Source: Rhodosporidiobolus odoratus (taxonomy: Eukaryota; Basidiomycota; Microbotryomycetes; Sporidiobolales; Sporidiobolaceae). Taken from it: a stretch of 64,000 nucleotides of DNA. This document shows positions 34,814-47,549 of this stretch, in pieces; within the stretch, counting starts at the first letter, position 1, and each line of letters starts with the position of its first letter. The translations under genes were made by a program, and so were the position numbers. The notes under the pieces were generated by a model. The model was not told where the DNA came from. It searched no databases and worked only from the letters and a program-made list of their open reading frames with translations. Location of the stretch: positions 1,792,228-1,856,227 of the forward strand of contig JAOANU010000003.1 in the NCBI GenBank assembly GCA_034387635.1, in the 5' to 3' direction.

Positions 34814-36013
34814 CCAGACATGTGTAACGGTAGCTCTCCTGCACTAACGTCCCCATATGATGCCAGTGAGCTAGCGACATGGCATTAAGGAAGTCCAGTC
34901 TGCCTCACTCAGCCGCGCCTCTCCGCCGACTCGACCCGGAAGGAGGCGAATCTTCTAAGATTCTGAATGGCACGTGGCTAGAGGTAGGTGCTCGAAGCTA
35001 GGAGCTGGAGAAGACGAGGTGCCAACTTTGGATTTCTCGTTGGTCGAGGCGCGCACTTTCAGGTTGAGAAGGCCGAAGTTCCGCTTTCTCGCTCGCCTGC
35101 GCTGCTTTGTAGGCAGCATCGCACTATGCAGAGCAGCCTACGCAGCGCAATCTGTACGCATACACAGCAAGACCCATGAAGCATGCATCTCCGGCCGAAG
35201 ATAGCGGAGAGGAGGCAACTTTTCTCCCCTTGCCTTCGCACGCTCGTCCGGCTTTGGCTCGTTGTTGAAAGGCTCGAATGTTCCCGGCTATTTAACGGCG
35301 TGTCTGACCCAGCCATATGAGACTTGAATCACTATCCGGCGAGCGTATCTGGCCGGTGGAGTGGCGAGCGAAAGAGGAGCGCAAGGAGAAAGCGGACGAG
35401 CGTGCGAAGGTGTTCTCTCGTTTGCTTTCAACTGGTTTATCCCGCTTGTGCTTCCTCGCCTCTCCCCTTCTGGCTTTACCTGTTACCTTCTGTGCAGCGG
35501 TGAGTGGCCGTCTCCATGGGGTTCGCCTATGAGACTCCTGTACTGACGGCAAGATTTGCTACTCCTCTTTTTCGCCTCTTTGACCCTCTGGTTCTGACCG
35601 CACCGACCGCCTGCAATCTTAACCATCTCCCTACTCTCGCCTAGCTCAAGCGCACCTCTGCTCTCACCACCTGCACCGACATACGACGGGAGCCTCTCAT
35701 TGCAGGAATCGACTGAACCGTTGGCAAGAACTCCTGTTCCTTGGATTTCTCCCTTTCTTTTCCCTCGCTAGCAGAACACTTTCAGGTGGGCAACCCTCTC
35801 CCCTCTCTCGCTCTCGTCGACCTATCCTCAGTAACTCGAACTCCCTAGCTTCTTTCCTCCCCGGCCCAATCCAACTCGGCGCACTCCACTCTCCTTCGCA
35901 ACTCCTCTCTCTCTCTCTCGCTCTCCGACTCTTCTCCCTCCGCCTTCTTGTCCGGTCGGTTCAGATCAAGCTCTACCACTATCATCAACCACCTCAGCAC
36001 ATACAGCAGCATC
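34814..36013. other. Long upstream region of the C2H2 gene
   Basis: Nothing convincing is encoded. From about 35550 to 36010 the sequence is pyrimidine-rich with CTCTCT runs (35900-35930), typical of long leaders of regulatory genes in these yeasts. A TATTTAA stretch at about 35290 could serve as a TATA-like element for something downstream. Confidence 0.4.
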
Positions 36014-38709
36014 ATGCCCCCCTCGACTCGCCTTTCCAACCGCGAACGCCGCTTCTCCAACCTTGACCTTCCATCCGACCTCTCTGACGTCGACTCAAAG
36101 GCCCCCATTCCCGATGCAGGGACCACCGAGAAACCGAAGCAGCGAGTTACCCGAGCCAAGCGCTCCAATTACGAAGACGACGAGGATGAGGGCATGCAGG
36201 ATGAGTACCGCGATGAAGCGGACATGAGCGACGAAGATGAGCTTGCGGATGACGACGACGAGTTTGACCCGCGAGCTCCCGAGGATGGGTCTGGAGCGAG
36301 TATCAAGGGTAGCATTAGGGTCAAGACGAACCATTCTACTCCTGGTCCGGCTTCTCAGTCGCAAGCCGACACGGCTCCCCCTCTCATTCGTCCTCAGTTC
36401 GCCCCTCCTGCAACTCTCGGCGCTGTAGGCCTTCCGTCATACTCGGTCACGCCCGGTCACGCCGCCTACCCGAACCTTCTGGGAGAAGACGACGACGACT
36501 CCTTCCTACCGCGGGGCGACCCAACCAAAGAAAAGCCGTTCGGGTGCGACTTCGCCGGATGCACCAAGGCTTTCGCAAGGCGGAGCGACCTTGTCAGGCA
36601 TGCCCGCATTCACACCAACGAACGGTGCGCTTTCGCATCCTTTCTTCCCCTCCCCAATTGAGCTGACTTTTCCGTTCTTCGCCCCGTTTAGCCCATTCGT
36701 CTGTGACTGGCAGGACTGCGATAAATCCTTCATCCAGAGGAGCGCTCTTACCGTACACATGCGGGTACAGTACGTCTATTATCTTCGCATTCTTTTCCAC
36801 ATCCTGCCCAGAGCACGCTCGCGTCTGCCTTGATACGCTGGCGGCCTTGCTCTTCTCTTTCGCGACTGCCTTGATAGTTCAGAGAGCACTGACCCATGCT
36901 TTCTTGTCGATAGCACCGGCGAGCGTCCGCATTGCTGCGACGTCTGTCAGCGCTCTTTTTCCGACTCGTCCTCGCTGGCTAGGCATCGTCGTGTTCAGTA
37001 AGCTCTCTCAGTCTCTCCTTCCTTGAGCTCTTCGACTGACGCGCTGCGTGTCATAGCACCGGCAAACGCCCGTACAAGTGCGATATCGCAGGCTGCGGCC
37101 GGACGTACGCTTTTTTCGCCTGCTCTTTCTTCACAAAATCAGCCTGACCGATCTTTTTTCGTACAGGTTCTGCCGCAAGACAACCCTCACAAAGCACACC
37201 GCTCGGCAGCACCCGAATGGCCAGCTCAGCCTCGCCGTCAATACGCCTCTCGCTAACGCCCGCGCAAAGAGGGCGACGTACCGAGCCTCAACCAGCATTA
37301 GCAACACTTCCGTCTTCCCTTCACCGGCCCAATCGCCGTACTCGGGCGGGAGTATTTCTCCCCACGACCTCTACGGTACCGGCCTCGTCGGTCGTTCTCC
37401 CAATGCAAGTCCGCCGACTCTCCCTGAGGACCAGCAGCATCTGGCGGCGCAGTATCCTTACCCTCCACCCGCGCGGACGAGCAGTGGAGCCAGTGTCGAG
37501 TGGGCTCCGCCTCGAGTAGGGTTCGCCGCACCCCGCCTCGCGGTGTACGTTGACAATCAGCAACCTCTTCCGCCCGCTTTCCACCGCTCGCACTCGATGT
37601 CTTCCGTCCCGATGGCTCGCTCGCAGCCGCAGCTTCACCAGCTCTCCCACCAGCACTCGCAGCCGATGTACGCTATGGACGAGTATGGGCAGACCTTCGA
37701 GATCGTCGAGGAGTACGCTGCGCCGAACGAGTCGAGTGATATGACCGGCTTCATTCCAGCTCCGGTCACGCCCTACCACTCTCAGCAGGTGGCTCACGAG
37801 CTGTACGCCGCGGTTCACCCAGGCACAATCGAGCGCATCGGCGCCAGCCGCTCCGACCCGGGAAGGTCGCCATCTCCAGCTGCTGGTCCCGCTTCTGCGC
37901 ATCCGGCTGCGCAGCCCCCTTTACCTCCCCTTCGCTCTCACTCGTACTCGGCGGACTCGTCGCCTGCGCATTACCAGCATGCAGAGGCTCACCCCGCTTT
38001 GCACCTCAATACCTCGCCCGCTCGCGGCGGATACGCCAGCGCTGGTAGATCGCCCTACGCGGGGCACGCTGAGGAACTCGAGGTCCCTGGCTCGGTGGTA
38101 GCCTACCACTCCCACGGTAGCGAAGCAGACCGCGCCTATCCTTCCCCCTCGTCTTTCGGTCCGCCGCAAGGTGCTTTCCCCTCGCAGTCGTCCTCGGCCT
38201 TCCGCCCAAGTCACTTGCAGCGCGAAGCTGCCTTCCACTCCTCATCGGCAGCTACCCCTTCGGCCAGCGCATCGTCCAGCGGAATGAACGCCACCCTCGC
38301 CCATGCTCATCCGCCCCACACCAGCCCTCTTCTTCACCACAACCCGATCGTTCACCATGACAGCGGCTCTATTCAGTCTTCGAGCAATATGTTCGCCTCA
38401 GCCGCTCGCTTCTCGCCACCGTCGGCTTACTACGCCTCCCCTCCCACCTCTCACCTCGCTCCGCCCACTTCCCTCGCTTCCATCTCTGGCGGCTTCTCGA
38501 GCCTCGCAGCGCCGGCGCTACCTTCTTCGAGTCGCTTCCGCATCGCTGTCGATCAGGACGACGATGTTCCGCTTGGGGGTGCGGAAGAGACGCCGAGATC
38601 GCTTGTTGGGTTAGGGATTGAAGGTGCTGGACCGCTCGAGGGGAGCCTGAGGGAGCATCACGGTAGCCGTGGAGTATGGGAACATGGAGAGGAGGGTGTC
38701 GAGGCGTGA
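36014..38709 (+). CDS. Four-finger C2H2 transcription factor
   Basis: ATG 36014 starts an acidic, disordered N-terminus (repeated DDEDE and [12 protein letters not shown]). Four C2H2 fingers span short exons between about 36530 and 37230: [20 protein letters not shown] with [25 protein letters not shown] with [24 protein letters not shown]; and [20 protein letters not shown] with HTARQH. The linkers TGERP and TGKRP are canonical. The remaining 480 or so residues (37230-38709) are one long exon, rich in Ser, Pro, His and Ala, with no domain. Such fingers are sequence-specific DNA binders. The arrangement recalls yeast Azf1-type regulators, but the tail is not conserved enough to name it. The gene has a long pyrimidine-rich leader. 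Confidence 0.9.
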
Positions 38710-39213
38710 ATAGCGGGGAGAACTGGGTGCGATGGGGTTGAACGGCGAGTTGAGAAGGCCGACCGGCGTGGAGAGCGACGTTGTGAATTGGTCTCTCGTT
38801 GGTTCGTTCTGGTGCATTATCGTTCTTCTCTCTCGCTTCATTATTCCCCTCAGACCGGCAGATGTATGGTCTTCATCTCATACCCGTCTCTTTCTGCTCT
38901 CTTCTCCGTGCCTTCCCTCTCCCTCCATTCTTCCCTCTCCCTCCATTCTTCCCTCTCCCTCTTCGCTTCGTTCTTCATCTGCCTCTGTTCGCTTGATTCC
39001 TCCCCGCAGTCGTCGTCTCTGTCCAAAGATCTGCATCCACCCTTTCTTCTTCGTCCCATTTCTCGCATCTATATCTGATTATTCTCCGTACATGGCAATC
39101 CTCACTGAAGTAGCCTGTGTTCCGGCATTTTTCCTCGTTTCACAAGCGGAGAGAAGTACGGACAAGCACGTAGGAGAAGCAAGCGATCGTCAGACTACTG
39201 TTCGAGTACGCCA
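38710..39213. other. Convergent intergenic region
   Basis: Between the 3' ends of the C2H2 gene and family protein 5. Contains the small tandem repeat at 38913-38960; otherwise nothing seen. Confidence 0.5.
38913..38960. repeat. 18-bp tandem repeat, about 2.7 copies
   Basis: The unit TTCCCTCTCCCTCCATTC occurs twice in full and once in part, in the 3' flank of the C2H2 gene. Confidence 0.85.
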
Positions 39214-41380
39214 TCACGGCTGCTTCACCATCTCGAGCAACAACTTCGTGCAATCCCTCACATCCTCCTGCTCGAGGTGACCTTCGTTCTTGAGCTTGTC
39301 GAGGAACTGGTAGAGGGTGTCCTTACCCAAGAGAGCCAGACCGGCGAGGTCCGGAAGAAACTTGACATCGGTCAGGGTTAGGAAGTGACAAAAGGTCAAG
39401 ATTTCGCGGGCTGGGGAGGAAGGGAAGAGCTCGAGGAGGCATTGGGTTACGGACGATGGAATGGGGGTTTGAGCATTTCGAGGAAGCTGCTGGTCGGCGA
39501 CTGGCGATGCGGGGCCTGTAGGCGGGCGGGCAGAGGAAGGCGTGGCAACGGCGACGGGAGAAGAGGGAGACGAACGAAGGCCCGGCCGCTGCACCTCGAC
39601 GCTTGTAGCGCCAGGCTCACCCTCGCGCTCGTCCTCCCTTGCTTGCGCCAATCTTGCGGGAGAGGCGACAAAATGGTCGTGCTGGCCCCTCATCTCCTAG
39701 ATTTCCCGTCCTCCCGGCGAGGACAGCTTCGCCCTGACTTCGTACTCGCAGCTGTGTCCAGCGGCGCTGTGACGGGCGCACCTGAGCTGCTTCAAAAGTG
39801 AGGAAGTGAGAAGCGAACGCGGAAGGTGAAGGAGGATTGGGTTGCGACCGCGTGGAGGAAGAGGAGAAGATGTCGGCGAGTGTCGAGAAAGTGACCAATC
39901 TGAGGCGGTGGAATGGCGCCGTTCTGTGAGGAGCATGTTCGCTGGTCCGAAACTATGAAAATATATGTTGAAGAGGGGAAATGCGCACTTTGATGAGCTC
40001 GCCAATCTCTTCCTCAGGTTCCTCCCTCGATGGCACATCAAGCTGATCCGTCCCCGGTATCCTCAGTCGTACCTGTGCCGCGGTATGGTACACAAACACA
40101 TCTTGTCATTATGCGAGTCCTTCCCGTGCGCCCTCCTCCATAGTCCATCATTTCCTCCGACAGCCTTGACGAACCAGCGGCAGCATTCATGGGCGCGATA
40201 GCGAGGATTGGCCCGGTGACATTCGAGGCGGAGAACATGGACACTAGACGCGGAGGAACGGCGGAAGATGGAGAACCCGCTTTGCGCCGCGAAGGCGTGG
40301 ATCTCGAGGTAGAAAGCGACATGTGAAGGGAAAGTGTCGGCAACTGTCGGGAGAGTTACGAGGCGCTTCTGTTCACGAAAGGGGTATAAGCAGCGGAAGG
40401 ACAAGATGAACAGGAAAAGAATGACTGCTTGCTGTACCTTCGCCTCAACCTCCTTGTGGGCCGGAAAGGCCAGCTATACCTTTTCCTTTGGTAAGGGAGG
40501 ACTGGCGCCCCAAGAGCGCTTCTGTTTCTTCGTAACCTGAGCTTCATATCGCTCCACAGGCTTCGCTTCGCGACCGGAAGAGCGAGAAGCCTTGCTGGTA
40601 CCGGGAGGCGAGAAAGGAGCCGTTCCGGACGCGTCGTCTTCCTCGCCACTGTCCGTCCCGTCCGAGCTGTCTTTGTCGGGATCGTTGCGCTTGGGCGCGT
40701 AAGATTTCCTGGGCGCGCGCACCACTCTCCTCTGCTCCGCAGGCTGTTCCAGCTCGGCCAAAGTTTCTGTCGCGTACTTGATAGCCGCTTCCTTCGCGTT
40801 CTGCCAAATCTGGGGCGAACACGAATGCGCGTCCGTCGAAAGTTGAAGCTCGAAGATTAAGGGCTGTGAGCCCGTGACGGCTCTGGGTCCGACCGCGTAA
40901 ATGCAAGGATTTGACGAGCGGATTCTGGTGCTGTTGTAGGACAACGGAGGGTGCAATCCCTGTTGAGAGCCGACTCGACAGTGCCGAGACTCGAGCCTTG
41001 AGCGGCTGCGAGGACGTGGGCATCGTCAGTACAAAATGTCAACAAAGAGGGAAGGTCGACGTACCGCAAGCCTCATTCACGCCTTGTTTGAACTGGCAGG
41101 TAGGCGTGTTGTATCTTTGGCGAAATACTCCTTTGACCCCCTTTGAGTGTGCGGGAAAAGCATACTGCTTGAGCCAATGGACGTCGAGCGGTAAGAAGCC
41201 GTGGCCTTGGCACTCGGTCCCAGACTCAAGTGCGGCAGGGACACTTTGCAGCGCTGCAAAGGCGTCGGCAGTAGCTTGGCAGCGGCGACATGACGCGAAA
41301 AAATTGGGAAGAATGAGGGAAAAGAAAACGAACGCTGGCGAGCAAGGCCGGCCGGCCGAGCACTTCGGCCCTACGCACAT
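39214..41380 (-). CDS. Zinc-module family protein 5
   Basis: Start tentatively at 41380 (MCVGPKCSAGRP); the first 340 bp may hold a diverged first module (CQGHGFLPLDVHWLKQYAF, YNTPTCQFKQGVNEAC). An exon at 40474-40956 has a basic/acidic linker (RRVVRAPRKSYAPKR, then DGTDSGEEDD). A later exon holds a clear module: VADTFPSHVAFYLEIHAFAA, QSGFSIFRRSSA, LECHRANPRYRAHECCRWFV and GKDSHNDK. A further module-like segment follows: LLLFLHAVATQSSFTFRVRF and CARHSAAGHSCEYEVRAK. The C-terminal helical module is clear: VTQCLLELFPSSPAREILTF, LPDLAGLALLGKDTLYQFLD and EDVRDCTKLLLEMVKQP, stop 39214. This gene may carry three modules; splice phases in 39.7-40.0 kb are unsettled. Confidence 0.62.
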
Positions 41381-41846
41381 GCACCAGTAGCTGAGCCGGC
41401 AGCGCGCTGTGAGCGAGCACGCTGGTCAGGTCGGAAGAGATTCAAAGACAAGGAGAATGCGAATTTTTTCTCTCTTCAGCAAAATCTGGCGGAGCGAGAC
41501 AGACGAACCCCTCCCTTAGCGATTCTCCTTCACTTGAGCCCTCAATCCGTCAAAGTACGACTGCCAAATCATCTCAATACCCACTCTCACCGGCAGACCA
41601 ACCCCTGCGCGGCTTCGGTGCCGTGTACGCACACGTTGGATCCGACGGGAGGGTTGAGCGGGATGAGCCTGCGAGTTCAGCACAACGGAGGAGCGTGCAA
41701 TGCGGGGGAACACCTACAGCAGCGCTCTGCAGCTCTGTCTAGCTGTCGCCTCGCTTGCGGAGTGTGTAGCGACGCCTGGACACCCACTCTCGTCTTCGAC
41801 AACGGACACTGAACTCGCTTGTTTGCACGCTTCCTCCCACGGACAG
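41381..41846. promoter_or_regulatory. Divergent upstream region, family protein 5 / YNK1
   Basis: No separate gene. Leader of YNK1 lies at its right end. Confidence 0.4.
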
Positions 41847-42801
41847 ATGGCCACCGAACAGACCTACATCATGATCAAGTAAGCACGCGCTGTTCTGGTA
41901 CACATGTCAAAAGTGAAGCGCTGACCTCTTCCCCTTCTCGCAGGCCGGACGGTGTCCAGCGCGGTTTGTCTCTTCCCATTCCTTGCGTGCCCTGCTCGTT
42001 CCGCTTGCTGACTCTGCCGCTGCAGGTCTCGTCGGTGAGATCATCGGTCGCTTCGAGAAGCGCGGCTACAAGCTCGTCGCCCTCAAGCTCACCACCCCGT
42101 CGGTCGAGCACCTCGAGAAGCACTACGAGGACCTTTCCTCCAAGGGCTTCTTCCGCGGCCTCATCAACTACATGGCGTCCGGTGCGTTTCTGATTCTAGC
42201 GTTGCATTACTCGCGACTCGCCTGCTCCGGCATTCAAGACTGACGCCGTTATTTTCTCCTTCTTTTAGGCCCCGTTGTCGCCATGGTTTGGCAGGGCAAG
42301 GACGCCGTCAAGACCGGCCGCACCATCCTCGGCGCCACCAACCCCCTCGCCTCCGCCCCCGGTACCAGTACGTTCGGAATGCCTTTTTCGTGCCGCAATC
42401 GACCCTGACTTTTCCCTGCCCTGTACTTTTCTTCCGTGTCTTCCACTCTGCAGTCCGTGGTGACTTCGCCATCGATGTCGGCCGCAACGTCTGCCACGGC
42501 AGTGACGCCGTCGAGTCGTGCGTCTCTATCCCTCCTCATGGTACGGCGTTCCCGTGACTGACCCTTTCTGCTTCATGACCTGCAGTGCCCAGAAGGAGAT
42601 CGCTCTTTGGTTCCCGGAGGGTGTTCAGCAGGTGCGCTCAAATTGATCATCACTTCTGTCCCGATCCGTACTGATGTATCTTTCATCGTGTAGCACACCC
42701 TCGCTTCCGAGAAGTAAGCCGCTTCCCCCGCCTTTCCTCGTCTAAATTCGCTGACCGCTTGCTCGTGTTCGCCCCCGTCTCGCAGGTGGATCTACGAGTA
42801 A
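41847..42801 (+). CDS. YNK1: Nucleoside diphosphate kinase
   Basis: ATG 41847 begins [18 protein letters not shown]. Short exons follow: [99 protein letters not shown], and a terminal WIYE with TAA at 42799-42801. The active-site His lies in NVCHGSDA. The total of about 150 residues is the normal size for the enzyme. It moves the gamma phosphate from ATP to other nucleoside diphosphates through a phospho-His intermediate and works as a hexamer in the cytosol. The small gene is cut by about seven introns, two of them flanking exons under 40 bp. Confidence 0.97.
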
Positions 42802-43043
42802 ACGTATCGTATCAATTAGTGCAACGCCGTGCCGTGATTTACTCTATTACCTCTGAAAGCGGGGTGGGCGGTTCGCGGGCAACTGGAAGTGCGCCGTCGG
42901 CTGCTTGCCGATTGCTTATAAGACTCCCTGCTACGCGTAGTACTGCCTTTGCGCTTCACACTGCCTCTCCCTTGTTTCCTATCAGGTTGTGCCTGTCGAC
43001 CTTCTTTCTTCGTTCCTTACTTCCTCTCCTGATTTTTATTCGC

Positions 43044-45336
43044 ATGTCCCCCAAAAAAGTTATCATGTCTACGTCGCTGTCGCCGTTACATAGCGACGCA
43101 GGCAGCCACGCGCAGCTGATGAGCGGCCTCGGCGGATCAGACGGCAGACTCGAGACGCAGACTCATCAATCGGACGAGGACGAAACGGTCGAGAAGACGG
43201 ATAGAGGTGAGTTTTTCCGTCCAGCTGCCACGATTGCCCGTCGACGTGGCTCAGGCGCTTCGACCTCGGATCCTCGCCAGCCAGCAAAGCCTCAAGCCTC
43301 GCCTGCGCCTTCGACGGCGGAGGTCTAGTCGCAGTCGCAGTCGCAGTGGCACGCCGGGAGCCAAGCAACGAACCAGAACAAGCACAAATGGAAGGGCAGC
43401 ACCAAGATTTCGCCTCTTCCCCTCGACTCGAAATCGCCCTCCACCCTTTCCCTTCGTCCGGGAACTCGCTTTCCTTCGGGACGCGTAGCACACAACGCCT
43501 TCGACAAGGCTTGTCATGACCATGGCTTTGCCTTCTTGTCCTCGGCCAACAAACACTCATTCTCAAGCGCGGCCTCTCCGAAGATCCTCAGTTCAAGGCC
43601 CGCCTGACTCTCGTCTACTCCAGCGGCAAAGACCCGCCTAAGGGCCTGGCGAAATGCCCCTTTCGCGTCGTCATCATAGTCAAGGTCAAGGAGGGCGTGC
43701 AGGACCTGTGGGAAGTCGCAGAAGTGTATGGCGGCCCTCACTCGCACGCTCGCATCAAGCACCTCGGTCCATGGCACGAGCCGGACATCATGCAACCGGT
43801 GCCGCGACTCGCGAGGTCTCGCAGGCGTAAGAAGAATGGGTACAAGCGCGAGCTTCTCAAGCCGGGCGAGTCGGATTGGTCGGCGGAATATTGCAGCTCG
43901 TCGGAGGACGGAGACCAGCTGGAGGAGCAGAGTGGTGAGCGAGTACGCTCCGTCATGCCTGCTCCCGTCGAGTTACTCACCTACCGTCCCGTGCCTTCGT
44001 TCAGCCTCGCTGCTCTGACAGCCCGAGGAAGCCCACTGCATCTCCTTCGCTTTCTCGCTCAGCCTCGCCGGTCCCGTCCCAAAAATTAACTCATCACCTA
44101 CCCCTTCCCACGACGCTTCGCACCTTCTCCTGTTTTGAGAAGTTTTTGCGGCTAAGGTTCGGGTCGCTAGCGATGGCGTTTTCCCTCTGTCCTCCAATGG
44201 ATTCCCCAAATCCTCGCTTTAGAGCTGCGGTGCGGAGAACGGAAGAGGCGTGAAGAGACGCGGCGGGGCGTGCCCTTGGACTGTTGAGGTCATCAAGTGC
44301 GTTGACGGACTTTGGCGCATCGACGAAGACCAGCGCTGCTGGAATCACCAGGGTCATGGTCTACCGGTTGTCGCCGCGAATCAGTTGAGCGGTGGTACGC
44401 AGGAGCAGGAGCAACGCCTAGTGACGGTACGCCTGGCTCTCCCTTGGCTGCCACGAACATACTGAGCTTCGCTTCATACTGCAACGCAGGCCAAGAAGGT
44501 CAAGAAGAAAGCGCGCTTCGCCGACCCGCCAGAAGGTCAGGCTAGAGTCACTGCCTCGCCCTCGATGCCATCTGCCGCTCGTGTCAGCCCCGCCCCATCT
44601 GCAGCCTCTCCCGCGCCGAACGATTAGGCGAGAAAGGGGATACCGTTCGAGAAGCAGGCAAGTCTAGCCTCGATTGACGAGCTGCATGTTGCTCTTACTC
44701 ATTTCCTTACACGGCAGACACCTCCTGCGCCCGCTTGCGATCTCGACCTGACGCTGGTTGACAGTGACAACGATGTCAGGTGAGCTTCTCAGTAACCCGT
44801 GCATCGCTTGCCCTCCTCCATCATTGTCTACAAACGCATACTGATGGGAGCTTGCTTACTAGCCGAGTACGAGCACCCACTGCGGGGATCTTGCACTCAA
44901 GGCCGAGCAAGGCAGTCCGCTTGACGCCAAACCTTCTTCCCTCGCCTTCGAAACCTACCTGGGCACTCTCGAACCGCTCCGCGAAGGCGATCCCGCTCGT
45001 ACCCTCAGTCGCTTCGCACCCGACTTATGCTCTCTGGGCTTCGACCTCGACGACATCAAGGTGCTGCGTCCGCAGGACGTCGACAAGCTTGTTGACCTTC
45101 TCATCGAGGGCTTGCAGAAGCGTCCGGCCGGTCTATCTGTCAAGAATCGCCTCGAGGTGGACGTGTTACGCTCGAGACTGAAAGTCAGGTTGCAGAGGTG
45201 GGACCAGTGCGATAGGTCGGAGGAGGGTGGACGGAATGGCCGGAACTGGAGGAGATGTTGGAAGTGGAGAAAAGCGCTTGATGATGAAGTACGGTCGACG
45301 ATTCAACTCTGTAGACTGTCACCTCTTCCCTGCTGA
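43044..45336 (+). CDS. Zinc-module family protein 6, two modules (first one diverged)
   Basis: ATG 43044 opens MSPKKVIMSTSLSPLHSDAG with an acidic start. The first module reads RPGTRFPSGRVAHNAFDKAC and HDHGFAFLSS. It then continues in another frame with ARLTLVYSSGKDPPKGLAKC, PFRVVIIVK and YGGPHSHARIKHL. The first Cys is missing and the frame changes near 43540, so there is either an indel or an odd intron. A basic patch RSRRRKKNGYKRE follows. The second module lies at 44220-44360: SCGAENGRGVKRRGGACPWT, VEVIKCVDGLWRIDEDQRC and WNHQGHG. The C-terminal module at 44930-45200 reads AFETYLGTLEPLREGDPART, LGFDLDDIKVLRPQDVDKLV and DVLRSRLKVRLQRW. The stop is taken at 45336; the last 40 codons are doubtful. 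Several introns lie at 44430-44490 and 44640-44870. Confidence 0.62.
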
Positions 45337-45566
45337 TCAGCGCTCCCTTTGTTGTGTTCTTTCTTTAAGACGAGAAGGGACCTTCTCGAGTTCGGGAACA
45401 GCGAAGGACCGCTGAACCGAAGAAAGCTCGAGATTTGTCTGTAAGAGGAACGCGGCGAAGTAAACTGCTGCATGTGGGTACGGAATATCTACAAAGCTAT
45501 GTGCGTGAATGTCCTGATAGAGATCGGAGGGGAAACAAGGAAGAGGGCAAGATCGCGAAGGTGTTT

Positions 45567-47268
45567 TTACTTGTCCTCGACCTTCTTTACCTGCTGGCTA
45601 ATATCAGTCTGCTTCTTCTCCTTTTTTTCTCCTGCCTTTCTCTCCTGCTCTTCCTCCTTGCGCTTCTGTGAGCAGTAGGAACGAGAACCCTGGGTCAGTA
45701 GTCGAACAAAGGAGAGAAAACGGCAAAAGACGAGGCATACCTGCTCTTCCTCCTCCTTCTGCTTGCGCTCCTCTTCTTCCTTCTTCTCCTTTTCCTTCTG
45801 CACGTTGGTGAACTTGACATAGGCGTCACCCGCCTCGCCACCCTTCTCGGCCTTCATCTCGCCGAGCTTAACGGAGTTGCTGCGCGGCGGAAGGAACGGG
45901 ACGTATCAGTATTACCGCGGAGCATGAGCAGAGCCGGCGAGCGAAAGCAGACGCACCCCGTGGGCATGGTAGTGGGCGGCTTGCCCTCCTTCAACTGCTT
46001 GAGCTGAGACTCAGTCTTGGCAATGTTGGAGTCGACCGAGTAGTAGCCTTGCGCCGCGAGTGAGACGAGGAGCGAGCCACCAACGATGGAGGTGAGCCAG
46101 AAGCGGTACTATGGGAATGTCAAGCGTGAGTAGCTGGGCCAGAGAACCAAGCACGGGAAGGGGAACGCACGGTTGAGTACCACCTCGGAGTCCAGCCGTT
46201 GGTAGTGGCCTTCTGGTCTACCCACCACATACCGAAGAACGCGGCCCACTGACTGACCAGCGCGAGTTGACCGGGAATTAGAAGGGTCGACCATCCTGCG
46301 AGGACGGGGGCGACGCCGAGCACGTAGCGGGAGTTGCCTTGAACGCCGCCAAATTTGGCCCACTGCACATGGAGACTGTGTTAGTCGCCGAGTCCATGTG
46401 ATAGGGTGAGGTAAGGCAGTTGAATCACCTCGAAGCCCCAGTGAACAGCCCCCAGAAACGAGAGGATGATAGCGCCGTACTGGACCTGCAGTAGCTGAAC
46501 GTGCTCGAGCAGCGCCATTGCGGTCTGTGGGTCGAGTCCTTCCTCTGCAGCGCGGTGCGGTTCGTCAGCACTTGCGGCTCGACCACGGTGCCGGAGAAAA
46601 CGATGGCGAGCAAGAAGAGGGAAGAAGACGCCCAACTCACTGCCGACCTCCTGAGCCAGGTACGCCTGACGAGCGAAATGGATCGAAGCGAGGGAGGTGC
46701 CGGCGTAGGGAAGAAGTCCAGCTGCACCCCAGGTGACAGCTTCGCGGGGAACTTGTTGTCCGAGAGCAGTCATGGCTTGCTGCGAAAGTCGAGGTCATCT
46801 CGTCATTGTTGTTGTCTAAAAAGCTACGTGCGCAGCCGCTCGAGGCATGCGGACGAGCCGAGTTGTCCGTTCAGGCAGTGCGAAAGCGCGATAGGGAATG
46901 TCGGAACTTACGATATCGGCACCCACATCACCAGCTCCATAGTTTTCCCTACCTGCGCGTTGCCCGACGGTATCGTTCGCACCGGCTACAGCGTCTGCGA
47001 CAGTCCTGACTACGCCCTTTGCTTCTTCGGCAGCGTTCTTTCCCATGTCCTTGACATCCTTTGATGCCGGTTTCTGCGCGACTGAACTGGTTTCAAGGCG
47101 GGGCGAAGAAGGGCGAAAGGTTGAAAGTGCAGCTGTAGAAGATCGGAATGGTGCGAGTGCTTTTGGAGAAGGACGCAAGTAAGAATGGGTTGAGAGTTGA
47201 CGGAGCGAACTTGTCAATGACGACGACAAAGATTGACGAGTAGAACGTGAGAGTAGAGACGACAACAT
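45567..47268 (-). CDS. Mitochondrial DUF3429 (TMEM69-like) membrane protein
   Basis: ATG at 47268-47266 gives a Ser/Arg-rich presequence (MLSSLLSRSTRQSLSSSLTS) fit for mitochondrial import. An intron joins VGADI to QAMTALGQQVPREAVTWGA. The DUF3429 part follows: AGLLPYAGTSLASIHFARQA, QLLQVQYGAIILSFLGAVHW, KFGGVQGNSRYVLGVAPVLA and SQWAAFFGMWWVDQKATTNG. These form several membrane segments. The tail is a Lys/Glu-rich coiled coil (KEKEKKEEEERKQKEEEE) that ends SQQVKKVEDK at 45567. The family is common in fungi and related to animal TMEM69; its biochemical role is not established. The charged tail may lie in the matrix. The gene is convergent with family protein 6. Confidence 0.87.
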
Positions 47269-47549
47269 GGCCGCAGGGAGCAGTTCAAGAGTAGCAAGTA
47301 GTGCAGGTAGCAAGCAAGAGGGAAGATGCGAGTCTCTCTTCCTCAACGTTTGTCTTGACATCATTCCGAAGAAACTCCTCGGCCAAACTTCAGCACAACA
47401 GCGGCAGCAGTGCAGAAGTAGGGACCACTGACAGCGTTGCTCTTCGCTATTTCGTGTCTTCCGGTCACTCGCTGAGCCAAAACTACAACCACTTTTCATC
47501 CCATCCTCGTCCGCTCTCCCCCATTCTTCCCATTCCCAACCTTGATCCC
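47269..47549. other. Short intergenic region
   Basis: Between the DUF3429 start and the QCR7 remnant's 3' end. No gene seen. Confidence 0.5.
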
